Shown here: positions 43,406-52,676 of the stretch, piece by piece
How the letters are laid out: each line of letters begins with the position of its first letter
Numbering within the stretch: position 1 is the first letter of the stretch
Source: an uncultured Actinomycetes bacterium
GTDB lineage: Bacteria; Actinomycetota; Actinomycetes; Nanopelagicales; Nanopelagicaceae
Length of the DNA: 55,894 nt
Direction: 5' to 3'
Assembly: GCA_903892335.1 (NCBI GenBank)
Contig: CAITID010000078.1
Location: forward strand, 1 to 55,894
The notes under the pieces: generated by a model
Database searches by the model: none
What the model was told of the DNA's origin: nothing
What the model saw: the letters and a program-made list of their open reading frames with translations, nothing else
Made by a program: the position numbers and the translations under genes

Positions 43406-46135
43406 TCATCGATTAGATTGCTTTCCCACACCAGTAGCAGCTTTCTTGGCCTTCTTCTTAGCACCTGCGCCTTTAATAGTTTTCTCAGTCAATGTAGGCG
43501 CAGTTTTCTTGGCCGATGTTTTTTTCTTTTTCTTACCCGATCCACCAGGGTTTTCTAACTCCCATGCCCGGCGCCCAGCTAGTAATTCAAGTGCTCGCTC
43601 AATTGTTAGAAGTTCAACTGCATCTCCTCTGCGAAGGGTTGCATTTACTTCACCATCTGTTACATAAACACCAAAGCGACCATCTTTAACAATTACCTCT
43701 TTACCAGTTGTTGGATCTTGTCCTAACTCTTTAAGTGGCGGCTTTGCAACACCGCGCCTGCGCACCTTTGGTTGTTTGTAAATTTCAATTGCTTCTTCCA
43801 GTCCAATTGAGAAAAGTTGATCCTCACTCGTTAGTGTTCGAGAGTCTGCACCATGTTTCATATATGGGCCATAGCGACCATTTTGAACAGTGATTGGTTC
43901 ATCTTGGTATGTGCCAAGTGTGCGCGGAAGTGAAAGCAGACGGAGAGCGTCCTTTAAATCAATAGTATCTAGTGTCATTGTTGAAAGAAGGGAAGCAGTC
44001 TTTGGCTTCGGTGCATCTTTCTTCTTTCGCTTTTTCTTTGCACCCTCTTCAACAATTTCTTCTGGGAATACTTCGGTGATGTAAGCACCAAAGCGTCCAG
44101 ATTTTGCAATTACTTCAAGCCCAGTTTCTGGATCAGTTCCTAACTTTCGCTCACCAGATGGTTTAGCAAGTAATTCAATTGCTTTAGCAAGTGTTAACTC
44201 ATCCGGTGCCATCTCCTCTGGAATATTGGCAAACTTTCGCTCCTCACCTTGTCCTTGTTGCAAATATGCACCAAAGCGACCAACACGTATTTCAATATCC
44301 TCACCCATCTTCATGGTGTTAATTGCTTGTGCGTCAATGGCGCCAAGATCTGCTGATAGATCTTCTAATCCTGGGTTGTTCTCACTTCCATAGAAAAAGT
44401 TTGTCAGCCAAGCAACTCTTTCTGTTTCACCATTTGCAATTCGATCTAAATCCTCCTCCATTGAGGCGGTGAACTCGTAATCAATTAACTTTGTAAAGTG
44501 TTGTTCTAGCAAGCCAGTTACAGAAAATGCTAGAAATGTTGGAACTAGAGCGCGCCCGCGTTTTGCAACGTAGCCACGATCTTGAATTGTCTGCATAATC
44601 GAAGCAAAAGTTGAAGGCCGCCCAATACCGAGCTCTTCTAGCTTTTTAACAAGAGTTGGCTCGGTATAACGTGCTGGTGGCTTGGTTTCATGCCCCTCAC
44701 AGGTGTATTCATTAACTGAAATCTTCTCCCCAACTGACATTGCTGGAAGCCTGCGATCAGTATCTTCAGCATCACTCTTATCTTCTGCAATCTCTTCATA
44801 AGCTGCTAAAAATCCTGCGAAGGTAAGTACTGAACCATTGGCACGAAAGATTGCATCTTTACCTGTCTTAGTTTTAACATCAAAATCAACTCGCATCTGT
44901 TGTTTCTTAGCATCTGACATTTGAGAAGCAACAGTGCGCTTCCAAATTAAATCATAAAGTGCAAATTCATCCCGTGATAACTCTGGCGCTAACTCACCTG
45001 GTGTTTTAAATGCATCCCCTGCTGGGCGAATTGCCTCGTGTGCTTCTTGAGCATTTTTTGTTTTACCTTCATAAACACGCGGTGTTGCTGGCACAAACTC
45101 TTTTCCATAAAGTGCTTGCGCAGATGAGCGCGCAGCAGCTATTGCAGAAGAAGAAAGAGTTACCGAGTCAGTACGCATGTAAGTGATGTAGCCATTTTCA
45201 TATAAGCGCTGGGCAATACGCATTGTTAACTGCGCGCCCCAACCTAAACGAGAGCCGGCATCTTGTTGCATAGTAGATGTTGTAAATGGCGCTTTAGGGC
45301 GCTCAGTTCGTGGTGACTCTTCAAGTGATTTAACAATAAGAGATTGCCCAGATAGAGATTGCACTAGTTCTCTAGCGCCAGCTTCATCTAACAACAAAAT
45401 ATTCTCGAGTGATTTCTCTTTAATGCCACCATTTGAATCAAAATCATTTGTCGCAGCAACCCGCTTGCCTTCAAGGGATAAAAGTCGGGCGTTAAAGCCT
45501 GGCGCACACACAGCTGCTAAATCCCACCAAGCGGAAGAAATAAATGCCATCCGTTCACGCTCGCGCTCAACAATTAATCTAGTTGCAACAGATTGCACAC
45601 GTCCTGCTGAAATACGTGGCATAACTTTTTTCCATAAAACTGGAGATAAGCGGTAGCCATATAGGCGATCTAATACACGACGTGTTTCCTGGGCATCCAC
45701 TAATCGATAATCTAAATCCCGAGTTTCCTTAGCTGCTTTTTGAATCGCCTCTTTAGTAATCTCATGAAAAACCATTCGCCTAACTGGAATCTTTGGTCGC
45801 AACACTTCAATTAGGTGCCATGCAATTGCTTCACCTTCGCGGTCCTCATCCGTTGCCAGAATTAATTCATCGGCATCTTTCATTAACTCTTTTAACTCTG
45901 AAACTTTTGCTTTTTTATCTGGGTTAATTACATAAAGTGGAGCGAAATCCTCTTCAATATTTACACCCTCTTTAGCCCACGCAAACTTCTTAAACTCTTT
46001 AGGAATATCTGCTGCGCGTTGCGGCAGGTCGCGAATGTGACCAACAGATGCTTCAACAACGTAATCATCCCCAAGGAAGGAGCCAATCTTGCGCGCCTTC
46101 GCTGGGGATTCAACGATTACTAGCTTTGTGCCCAA
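43406..46135 (-). CDS. topA: DNA topoisomerase I
   Basis: Type IA topoisomerase that relaxes negative supercoils. The 909-aa protein begins LVIVESPAKARKIG (Toprim) and has the acidic triad region ATDEDREGEAIAWHL (about 115-129) and the active-site tyrosine in GYITYMRTDSV. The C-terminal third carries four repeats related to GRFGAYI/GRYGPYM instead of zinc fingers, followed by a Lys/Ala-rich tail, the standard actinobacterial layout. The start is TTG, fixed by the conserved N-terminus, and lies five bases after the hppA stop. Confidence 0.96.
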   Translation of the reverse strand: MGTKLVIVESPAKARKIGSFLGDDYVVEASVGHIRDLPQRAADIPKEFKKFAWAKEGVNIEEDFAPLYVINPDKKAKVSELKELMKDADELILATDEDREGEAIAWHLIEVLRPKIPVRRMVFHEITKEAIQKAAKETRDLDYRLVDAQETRRVLDRLYGYRLSPVLWKKVMPRISAGRVQSVATRLIVERERERMAFISSAWWDLAAVCAPGFNARLLSLEGKRVAATNDFDSNGGIKEKSLENILLLDEAGARELVQSLSGQSLIVKSLEESPRTERPKAPFTTSTMQQDAGSRLGWGAQLTMRIAQRLYENGYITYMRTDSVTLSSSAIAAARSSAQALYGKEFVPATPRVYEGKTKNAQEAHEAIRPAGDAFKTPGELAPELSRDEFALYDLIWKRTVASQMSDAKKQQMRVDFDVKTKTGKDAIFRANGSVLTFAGFLAAYEEIAEDKSDAEDTDRRLPAMSVGEKISVNEYTCEGHETKPPARYTEPTLVKKLEELGIGRPSTFASIMQTIQDRGYVAKRGRALVPTFLAFSVTGLLEQHFTKLIDYEFTASMEEDLDRIANGETERVAWLTNFFYGSENNPGLEDLSADLGAIDAQAINTMKMGEDIEIRVGRFGAYLQQGQGEERKFANIPEEMAPDELTLAKAIELLAKPSGERKLGTDPETGLEVIAKSGRFGAYITEVFPEEIVEEGAKKKRKKKDAPKPKTASLLSTMTLDTIDLKDALRLLSLPRTLGTYQDEPITVQNGRYGPYMKHGADSRTLTSEDQLFSIGLEEAIEIYKQPKVRRRGVAKPPLKELGQDPTTGKEVIVKDGRFGVYVTDGEVNATLRRGDAVELLTIERALELLAGRRAWELENPGGSGKKKKKTSAKKTAPTLTEKTIKGAGAKKKAKKAATGVGKQSNR

Positions 46136-46140
46136 ATTAA

Positions 46141-48402
46141 TTAGCCAATCGCGGTTGAGGCGCGGCGGTTGCGAACTAACGCAACCACAATTGCAAGAGT
46201 TGCAACAAGGGCGATCATGCGAGATGTACCCTCATTGTTATCTAATGCAAAGCCAACAATCGCTGGTGTAATTAATAAACCAACTAAGTTCATTACCTTA
46301 ATCAATGGGTTAATTGCAGGACCTGCAGTGTCTTTAAATGGATCACCAACAGTGTCACCAACGATTGTGGCTTTATGCGCTTCACTGCCCTTACCACCGT
46401 ATGAACCATCTTCAACCATCTTCTTTGCGTTATCCCAAGCACCACCTGAGTTAGATAGGAAGACTGCCATTAATGTTCCAGTACCAATTGATCCAGCAAG
46501 GTAGGCACCGAGTGCGCCAACACCTAAACCAAAACCAACTGCAATTGGTGCCATAACTGCTAGCAGACCAGGAGTTGCAAGTTCACGCAGTGAATCACGT
46601 GTGCAGATATCAACTACACGGCCGTACTCTGGCTTTACCTTGCCAGTCATAATTCCTGGGTACTTCTTAAATTGTGCACGAACCTCAACAACAACAGCTG
46701 CTGCTGCGCGAGATACTGCGTTAATTGCAAGACCTGAGAACATAAATACAACGGAAGCTCCGATAATTAATCCGACCAAATTGCGTGGATCTGCAATATC
46801 TAGAACACCAGTGAACTCAAGTGCTACAGATGAAGCGCTCTTGCCAGCATCAATTACTGCAATCTTAATTGCATCAGTAAACGCACCGAACAAAGCTGTT
46901 GCAGCAAGTACTGCTGTAGCAATTGCAATTCCCTTTGTAATCGCCTTAGTTGTATTTCCAACAGCATCTAGTGAGGTAAGGATCTTTGCGCCTTCACCCT
47001 TAACATCTCCTGACATCTCAGCAATACCTTGTGCGTTATCTGAGATCGGTCCAAAGGTATCCATTGCAACAATTACACCAACAGTAGTTAACAAACCAGT
47101 TCCGGCTAATGAGATTGCAAATAGTGAGAGAACAATTGAGCCACCGCCAAGTAGGAATGCGCCATAAACAGCAGATGCAATTAGTAACGCTGAGTAAACA
47201 GCTGATTCAAAACCAACTGAGATACCAGCCAAAATTACTGTTGCTGCCCCTGTCTTAGAAGAGGCTGCGACATCATTTACTGGACGCTTGCCAACTTCTG
47301 TAAAGAAGCCAGTTAATACTTGAATTGCTGCAGCTAAAAGAATTCCGATTAATACTGCGCCAAGGGCTAGTACACGTGGGTTGATATCAGCGTTTTGTGC
47401 CTCCATTGATAAACCTGACATGTTTCTTAGTGAGCTAGGCAAGTATGTGTAGGTTGCAAAACCAACTAGTACTGCGCTGATCACGGCTGACATAAAGAAT
47501 GAGCGATTAATCGCAGTCATCGCAGTCTTATCAGATGGGCGAAGACGAGTTAAGAAAATACCAAGAATTGCAGTAATGATTCCAATCGCTGGAACGATTA
47601 ATGGGTAAATCAAGCCAGCATCACCGAATCCTGCTTTACCAAGAATTAATGCTGCAACAAGTGTTACTGCATAGGATTCAAATAGATCAGCCGCCATTCC
47701 AGCACAGTCACCAACATTGTCACCAACATTGTCTGCAATGGTTGCGGCGTTTCGAGGGTCATCCTCTGGAATATTCTTTTCAACCTTACCAACTAGGTCT
47801 GCGCCAACATCTGCAGCCTTTGTAAAGATACCGCCACCAACGCGCATAAACATCGCGAGCATGGCAGCGCCAAAACCAAATCCTTCAAGTACTGATGGGG
47901 CATTTTCTTTGTAAATGATCACCACAAGGGAAGCACCAAGTAATCCCAAACCAACAGTTGTCATACCAACAACACCGCCGGTGCGGAAAGCAATTTGTAC
48001 TGCGCGCTCGGCAGATTTCTTACGAGCCGCCTCTGCAACGCGAACGTTGGCACGAACTGCAAGCCACATTCCGTTGTAACCAACGAGAGCTGAAAAGCCT
48101 GCGCCAACTAAAAAGAATAATGAGCGACCGATACGAATTTCCGTATCACCAGGCAGTGCGAATAAAAGAACAAATACAAGTGCAACAAAGACAGAGAGTG
48201 TTCTAAATTGGCGAGCTAAATATGCCGCCGCACCTTCTTGAACCGCAGCTGCAATTTCTTGCATCTTCGCTGTTCCTGGATCTTGCGCTAACACCTGCGC
48301 ACGAAGTGCCCACGCGATTGCGAGCGCTAAGAGTGAAATGCCGAGGATGGCATAGACGATGTTTAGGTTATCTCCAGTTACTTGGACTTGGACAAGATTC
48401 AA
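46141..48402 (-). CDS. hppA: Membrane-bound proton-translocating pyrophosphatase
   Basis: Hydrolyses pyrophosphate and pumps protons outward, saving energy in a lean cell. The 753-aa protein has about 16 TM helices, the pyrophosphate site GGGIFTKAADVGADLVGKVE (about 198-217), then DDPRNAATIADNVGDNVGDC, and a second acidic set near GGAWDNAKKMVE. The sequence GNTTKAITKG has Lys at the position that is Ala in K+-dependent enzymes, so it should be K+-independent. The TTG start is supported by AAGGAGAGAG about eight bases upstream. Confidence 0.95.
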   Translation of the reverse strand: MNLVQVQVTGDNLNIVYAILGISLLALAIAWALRAQVLAQDPGTAKMQEIAAAVQEGAAAYLARQFRTLSVFVALVFVLLFALPGDTEIRIGRSLFFLVGAGFSALVGYNGMWLAVRANVRVAEAARKKSAERAVQIAFRTGGVVGMTTVGLGLLGASLVVIIYKENAPSVLEGFGFGAAMLAMFMRVGGGIFTKAADVGADLVGKVEKNIPEDDPRNAATIADNVGDNVGDCAGMAADLFESYAVTLVAALILGKAGFGDAGLIYPLIVPAIGIITAILGIFLTRLRPSDKTAMTAINRSFFMSAVISAVLVGFATYTYLPSSLRNMSGLSMEAQNADINPRVLALGAVLIGILLAAAIQVLTGFFTEVGKRPVNDVAASSKTGAATVILAGISVGFESAVYSALLIASAVYGAFLLGGGSIVLSLFAISLAGTGLLTTVGVIVAMDTFGPISDNAQGIAEMSGDVKGEGAKILTSLDAVGNTTKAITKGIAIATAVLAATALFGAFTDAIKIAVIDAGKSASSVALEFTGVLDIADPRNLVGLIIGASVVFMFSGLAINAVSRAAAAVVVEVRAQFKKYPGIMTGKVKPEYGRVVDICTRDSLRELATPGLLAVMAPIAVGFGLGVGALGAYLAGSIGTGTLMAVFLSNSGGAWDNAKKMVEDGSYGGKGSEAHKATIVGDTVGDPFKDTAGPAINPLIKVMNLVGLLITPAIVGFALDNNEGTSRMIALVATLAIVVALVRNRRASTAIG

Positions 48403-48577
48403 TTGACTCTCTCCTTGGGTTGGGCTCAGCTTTGAGCGTTGTGTTAAGAAAGCCCCTGAAGTTAAGGGCGATGGCCGAGTTTACGCATACCCCTTAGCCT
48501 TTTTACAAATAAATAGGTATCAGGTGGATAGATCACGCTCAAATTAGCCCGCAGGGGCAGATACTCTGACCTTCCTT

Positions 48578-49216
48578 ATGAACCTTATGGATCTATTAGA
48601 TGCAAGCTCGGTGGTCTCCACCCTTGGATTACTCGGCGTCCTTGGCATTATTTTTATGGAGACTGGTTTATTAATTGGGCTTATATTTCCAGGTGGTGAA
48701 GTTGTTTTTCTTGCAGGTATCGCAGCCTCTGGTTCAGGAGCCGCACTTTTAGGGGACGCCAAATTATCAGCACCGCTTTTATTCACACTCGCCCCAGTTG
48801 CAGCGATTGCTGGTGGTGAGGCTGGTTATTGGTTTGGCAAGAAGTATGGCCGAAAGTATTTTATGCGCGCAGATACTCGCTTCTTTAATAACAAAATGCT
48901 GGCAACAACTGAAAAATGGTTACACCAGTATGGCCCGCGCAAAGCCTTAATCTTTGGCCGCTTCATACCTTTTGCTCGAACATTGATAAACCCAGTTTGT
49001 GGAGTTGTTAATCTAGAACGTAAGTTGTTTTCCACCTGGAATGCAATTGGCGCAATAATTTGGACTCAGGTCGCTATTGGCATAGGTTATCTATTAGGTG
49101 AGCAGTTAAAGGATTCGGTAAATTACTACCTATACCCAATAATTGGCGTAATAGTTTTAATCACCTTAATACCGCTGGTAACTAGAGTTTATAAAGAGCG
49201 CAAGGAGAGCAAATGA
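48578..49216 (+). CDS. DedA family membrane protein (SNARE-associated/VTT domain)
   Basis: A 212-aa membrane protein with about five hydrophobic segments. It shows GLIFPGGEVVFLAG (about 33-46) near the N-terminus and the DedA signature ALIFGRFIPFARTLINPVCG (about 122-141) with its Arg residues. DedA proteins support membrane lipid homeostasis; several act as undecaprenyl-phosphate or phospholipid transporters. It overlaps the downstream glycosyltransferase by four bases, which suits a lipid-carrier link, though this is inference. The start was taken at the first ATG. Confidence 0.9.
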   Translation: MNLMDLLDASSVVSTLGLLGVLGIIFMETGLLIGLIFPGGEVVFLAGIAASGSGAALLGDAKLSAPLLFTLAPVAAIAGGEAGYWFGKKYGRKYFMRADTRFFNNKMLATTEKWLHQYGPRKALIFGRFIPFARTLINPVCGVVNLERKLFSTWNAIGAIIWTQVAIGIGYLLGEQLKDSVNYYLYPIIGVIVLITLIPLVTRVYKERKESK

Positions 49217-50301
49217 AGGTCTTGCACTTAATTACCAGAATGAATACTGGTGGTCCAGCAGTTTTCTTAGATCACCTAACACATGCAATTCATCCATCGT
49301 GTGAATCAGTAATTGGCTACGGCTACTGCGAAGGAAATGAAACTGATTACACCGAAAATCATGAGCTAACTGCAATTCTATTTAAATTAAAATCACTGCA
49401 TAGATCCCTTAACCCATTAGATGACATCAAAGCCTTTATCCAGATTCGCAATTTGATTAAGCAGGAGCAGCCAAAGGTAGTTAACACCCACACCTCTAAA
49501 GCAGGTGTTTTAGGCAGGGTTGCAGCCAAATCAGTTAGCCGAAAAATAAAGGTGGTTCACACCTTTCATGGCCACTTAATTTACGGCTACTTTGCTAAGT
49601 ACAAATCTTTTGCTTTTACAATTGTTGAAAAAATCCTGGCTTCATTTACCGATGTGGCAGTTGCTATTACCCATGAAACCCAAAGCACCTTACAAAAATT
49701 AGGAATTGGCAAACGGCTTAATTGGCAGGTAATTCACTTAGGAATTCCATTAATTGATGAGGTAATGCCTAAGAGTGATGGCACAAAACTACTTTGGGTA
49801 GGACGCTTTACCGATATTAAAGATCCATTTTATGCAATTGAGGTTATGCAGGAGCTAGAAAAACTAAAACCGAATACTTACTCATTAACCATGATTGGTG
49901 GCGGTGAGTTATTAAATTCAGTTAGAGAAAAAGCAAAGGGGCTTAAGGTTGATTTCACTGGTTGGGTTGACGCACCTTTCACACCTAAGCGACCATTTGA
50001 TGCACTGTTATTGACAAGTAAAAACGAGGGAATGGGTTTAGTTATTTTAGAAGCAGCCAACTTTGAGAAAGCAACTATTGCAAAAAATGTTGGTGGCATT
50101 AATGAGTTCATAAAAGATCGCGAGACTGGATTCTTAGTAAATGGCAATCCAGCCGCCATGGCAAAGGTGATTACTGCTTTAAGTGTTGATAATTTAGAAA
50201 AGGTTGGAAAACAAGCAAGACATCTATTAGAGGTTAACTTCTCTGATGAATCAATGGCAAATAATTATTTAAATCTTTATAAAACTTTATTAAAGCCCTA
50301 G
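49213..50301 (+). CDS. Glycosyltransferase family 4 protein
   Basis: GT-B transferase of 362 aa. The N-terminal VLHLITRMNTGGPAVFLDHL has the Gly-rich start of GT4, NTHTSKAGVLGRVAA and VHTFHGH (about 95-122) follow, and the donor site is LLLTSKNEGMGLVILEAA (about 257-274) with the two Glu residues of the EX7E motif. Proteins of this type often add sugars to undecaprenyl-linked precursors. It lies outside the A/T-rich island but could contribute to the same surface glycan. It is coupled to dedA and ends overlapping the convergent pyrE by 12 bases. Confidence 0.9.
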   Translation: MKVLHLITRMNTGGPAVFLDHLTHAIHPSCESVIGYGYCEGNETDYTENHELTAILFKLKSLHRSLNPLDDIKAFIQIRNLIKQEQPKVVNTHTSKAGVLGRVAAKSVSRKIKVVHTFHGHLIYGYFAKYKSFAFTIVEKILASFTDVAVAITHETQSTLQKLGIGKRLNWQVIHLGIPLIDEVMPKSDGTKLLWVGRFTDIKDPFYAIEVMQELEKLKPNTYSLTMIGGGELLNSVREKAKGLKVDFTGWVDAPFTPKRPFDALLLTSKNEGMGLVILEAANFEKATIAKNVGGINEFIKDRETGFLVNGNPAAMAKVITALSVDNLEKVGKQARHLLEVNFSDESMANNYLNLYKTLLKP

Positions 50302-50823
50302 ATCACTTAACTGATAGGCAGCGCGGTATTCATACCCTGCCTCAATAACTTTAGGCGCAGCCCCTCGCTCCACAATGACTGCAACTGCAACAACAATTGC
50401 GCCAGCCTCTTTTAATGCTTCAACTGCAGTTAATACTGAGCCACCGGTTGTGGAGGTATCTTCAACCGCTAAAACTCGTTTGCCTTTAACATCTGGGCCT
50501 TCTATTCGCCGTTGCAGCCCATGTGCTTTCTCGGCCTTGCGCACAACAAATGAATCTAATTTGCGCCCATTTTGCGCTGCCACATGCATCATTGCAGTTG
50601 CAACTGGATCCGCCCCAAGTGTTAAGCCGCCAACTGCTTCATAATTTAAATCTTTTGTTAGCTCCAGCATTACCTGGCCAACTAATGGCGCAGCGACCGC
50701 GTCCAGTGTTACCCGGCGCAGATCAACGTAATAATCTGCCTCTTTGCCAGAGGACAAAATAACTTTGCCGTGTACAACTGCTTTATTTAAAATCTCTTTT
50801 TTTAATGATTCAAGTGATGACAT
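50290..50823 (-). CDS. pyrE: Orotate phosphoribosyltransferase
   Basis: Converts orotate and PRPP to OMP in pyrimidine synthesis. The 177-aa protein has VGGLTLGADPVATAMM (about 61-76), the catalytic-loop region VVRKAEKAHGLQRRIEG and the PRPP motif VLAVEDTSTTGGSVLTAV (about 115-132). It follows hspR by 26 bases on the same strand and may be the last gene of that unit. The dnaK-to-hspR block near pyrE is familiar in Actinobacteria. Confidence 0.95.
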   Translation of the reverse strand: MSSLESLKKEILNKAVVHGKVILSSGKEADYYVDLRRVTLDAVAAPLVGQVMLELTKDLNYEAVGGLTLGADPVATAMMHVAAQNGRKLDSFVVRKAEKAHGLQRRIEGPDVKGKRVLAVEDTSTTGGSVLTAVEALKEAGAIVVAVAVIVERGAAPKVIEAGYEYRAAYQLSDLGL

Positions 50824-50849
50824 GTCAGAGAGCCTAGTGTGTAAATTCT

Positions 50850-51227
50850 TTACTGTTTTGGATAGACAACAACTGTTTGCCCACTGCGCTTTACCAAAGC
50901 CTTTGGTGGATTTGCCTCAATCAACGCATCTACCTCGGTGCGAAGCTTTGCTACCTCAAATGCCATATTTGCAACCGCTTGCTCAAGCTCCATGATCCGT
51001 GCAATTCCTGCAAGATTTATACCTTCACCAACTAAGCGCTGCACATTCCGCAGTTTCACAATATCAAGTAATGAGTATCTACGATTTTTACCAACTGTTC
51101 GATTTGGTGAAACTAAACCTAAGCGATCATATTGACGAAGTGTTTGTGGATGTAAGCCAGAGAGTTGGGATGCAACTGAGATTACATAAATTCCTTCATC
51201 TTCTGGAATTTGATCTTGATTAGACAT
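50850..51227 (-). CDS. hspR: Heat shock repressor HspR (MerR family)
   Basis: DNA-binding repressor of the dnaK operon in Actinobacteria; it works with DnaK as co-repressor at HAIR sites. The 125-aa protein has a winged-helix domain, YVISVASQLSGLHPQTLRQYDRLGLVSP in segments (about 14-41), with the RRYSLLDIVKLRNVQRL helix, then a coiled coil (about 83-108). Its ATG overlaps the dnaJ stop by one base. A HAIR-like inverted repeat lies upstream of dnaK, so autoregulation is likely. Confidence 0.93.
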   Translation of the reverse strand: MSNQDQIPEDEGIYVISVASQLSGLHPQTLRQYDRLGLVSPNRTVGKNRRYSLLDIVKLRNVQRLVGEGINLAGIARIMELEQAVANMAFEVAKLRTEVDALIEANPPKALVKRSGQTVVVYPKQ

Positions 51228-52138
51228 TAATTCTTCGCCTTTGCATTTAACTCAGCGCGTGGATCAAACTCTTTTGTAGCCAGGGCAAACTCTTCAATCG
51301 CTTTCTTAGCCGCCCCATCAACACGTTGTGGCACCCGCACATCAATTGTGATCATTAAATCTCCAACAATTGATCCTTTTTTAACACCGCGTCCTTTAAC
51401 ACGAAGAGTTCGACCAGATGGAGTACCTGGTGCGATCCGAACAGTTACTTCGTCCCCTTCAAGTGTTGGCACCTTTATGTCGGCGCCTAATGCCGCCTCA
51501 GCAAAGGTAATTGGAAGTGATAAGTGAATATTTTCATCTTTGCGAGAGAAAATTGGATGTGGTGTGACATGAACAGTTACATACAAATCACCAGGGCCAG
51601 CAGCACCTGGTGCGCCTCTGCCTTTAATCTTTATCTTTGCGCCATCTTTAATTCCCGCTGGAACTCTTGTGGTTATGTTCATCGCAGCAGAGCCTTGTGG
51701 TTGCAAGCGAAGATTTAACTCGGTGCCATAGATTGCATCTTTAAATAAAATTGCAGTCTCTGTTTGTAGATCTGCGCCATGGCGCTGACGCGCACCACCA
51801 AATAATGTTGAAAAAATATCTCCACCGGGACCAAACATGTCAGTGAAGTCACCACTATTAAACCCTTGCCCGCCCTGCATATTTGGGTTAATTCGCCCTG
51901 ATTTATAAGCCTCTCGCGCATCATCGTATTCACGACGTTTTTTATCATCACTTAAAATGTCATAGGCCTCAGAGACTGCTTTAAATCTATCCTCTAACTT
52001 TTTATCGCCTTTAGTTTTATCAGGATGTAATTCACGGGCTAATTTTCGATACTGTTTTTTTATTGCAGCCGCGTCCGCAGATTTTGCAACGCCAAGGATT
52101 TGGTAGTAATCCTTTTCATATAAATCCTTGGCTGCCAC
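51227..52138 (-). CDS. dnaJ: DnaJ-like co-chaperone, type II (no zinc finger)
   Basis: Stimulates the DnaK ATPase. The 303-aa protein has a J domain (about 9-75) with HPD in ARELHPDKTKG, a Gly/Phe region (about 90-118) and the two C-terminal substrate-binding domains. The four CxxCxGxG zinc repeats of canonical DnaJ are absent, so it is type II (CbpA-like), though it occupies the place of dnaJ1 in the dnaK operon. The GTG start has AAGGAATTG upstream. It lies 31 bases after grpE and overlaps hspR by one base. Confidence 0.92.
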   Translation of the reverse strand: MAAKDLYEKDYYQILGVAKSADAAAIKKQYRKLARELHPDKTKGDKKLEDRFKAVSEAYDILSDDKKRREYDDAREAYKSGRINPNMQGGQGFNSGDFTDMFGPGGDIFSTLFGGARQRHGADLQTETAILFKDAIYGTELNLRLQPQGSAAMNITTRVPAGIKDGAKIKIKGRGAPGAAGPGDLYVTVHVTPHPIFSRKDENIHLSLPITFAEAALGADIKVPTLEGDEVTVRIAPGTPSGRTLRVKGRGVKKGSIVGDLMITIDVRVPQRVDGAAKKAIEEFALATKEFDPRAELNAKAKN

Positions 52139-52169
52139 TTCAATTCCTTTTTACTTGGTAATTAGTTAA

Positions 52170-52670
52170 TTAAGCCGGATCGGTAACAGCAACTCTTGCT
52201 GGCCGGATCACGCGCTCTTTGTACTTATATCCTGGCTGCAAAATTTCAGTAGCTGTTGTCTCACTTACATCAGCTGATGTGTTGTGGACCAACGCCTCAT
52301 GAATTGCTGGATCAAAGACCACACCAACATCGGCAAATTTTTGCAATCCTAATTTTTCAGTAATTGCCGTAATTCGATCAGCAACGGCTTTAAAGCCACC
52401 AGATAGCTCACCATGTTGTTCTGCGCGATCTAAATCATCTAATACCGGAAGCAGTTCAGATAAAACAGCAGCAACTGTGTAATCAGCAGCGGATGCCCGA
52501 TCGCGATCTACTCGCTTTCGATAATTTGCATACTCTGCTTGCACGCGTTGCAGATCAGCAGTTAATGAGGTGACCTCATCTACTACCTCTGTTGCCTCAC
52601 TTAATGCTTCATCGACCGCATCAGATAACTGGGTTTGTGTATCCGATGCGGATGAATTTTCTTCACTCAT
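52170..52670 (-). CDS. grpE: Nucleotide exchange factor GrpE
   Basis: Releases ADP from DnaK to restart the chaperone cycle. The 166-aa protein has an acidic N-terminus, a long coiled-coil helix (about 35-85) with VQAEYANYRKRVDRDR, the LLPVLDDLDRAEQH segment, and the C-terminal beta domain around FDPAIHEALVH and YKERVIRPARVAV. It lies six bases after dnaK, without its own promoter, so it is part of the operon. Confidence 0.95.
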   Translation of the reverse strand: MSEENSSASDTQTQLSDAVDEALSEATEVVDEVTSLTADLQRVQAEYANYRKRVDRDRASAADYTVAAVLSELLPVLDDLDRAEQHGELSGGFKAVADRITAITEKLGLQKFADVGVVFDPAIHEALVHNTSADVSETTATEILQPGYKYKERVIRPARVAVTDPA

Positions 52671-52676
52671 CGATGA

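Noticed and set aside
46601..47167. 188-codon open frame on the plus strand
   Set aside because: It lies wholly antisense to hppA. Its frame is open because of the codon bias of a membrane protein on the other strand; there is no ribosome-binding site or known motif.
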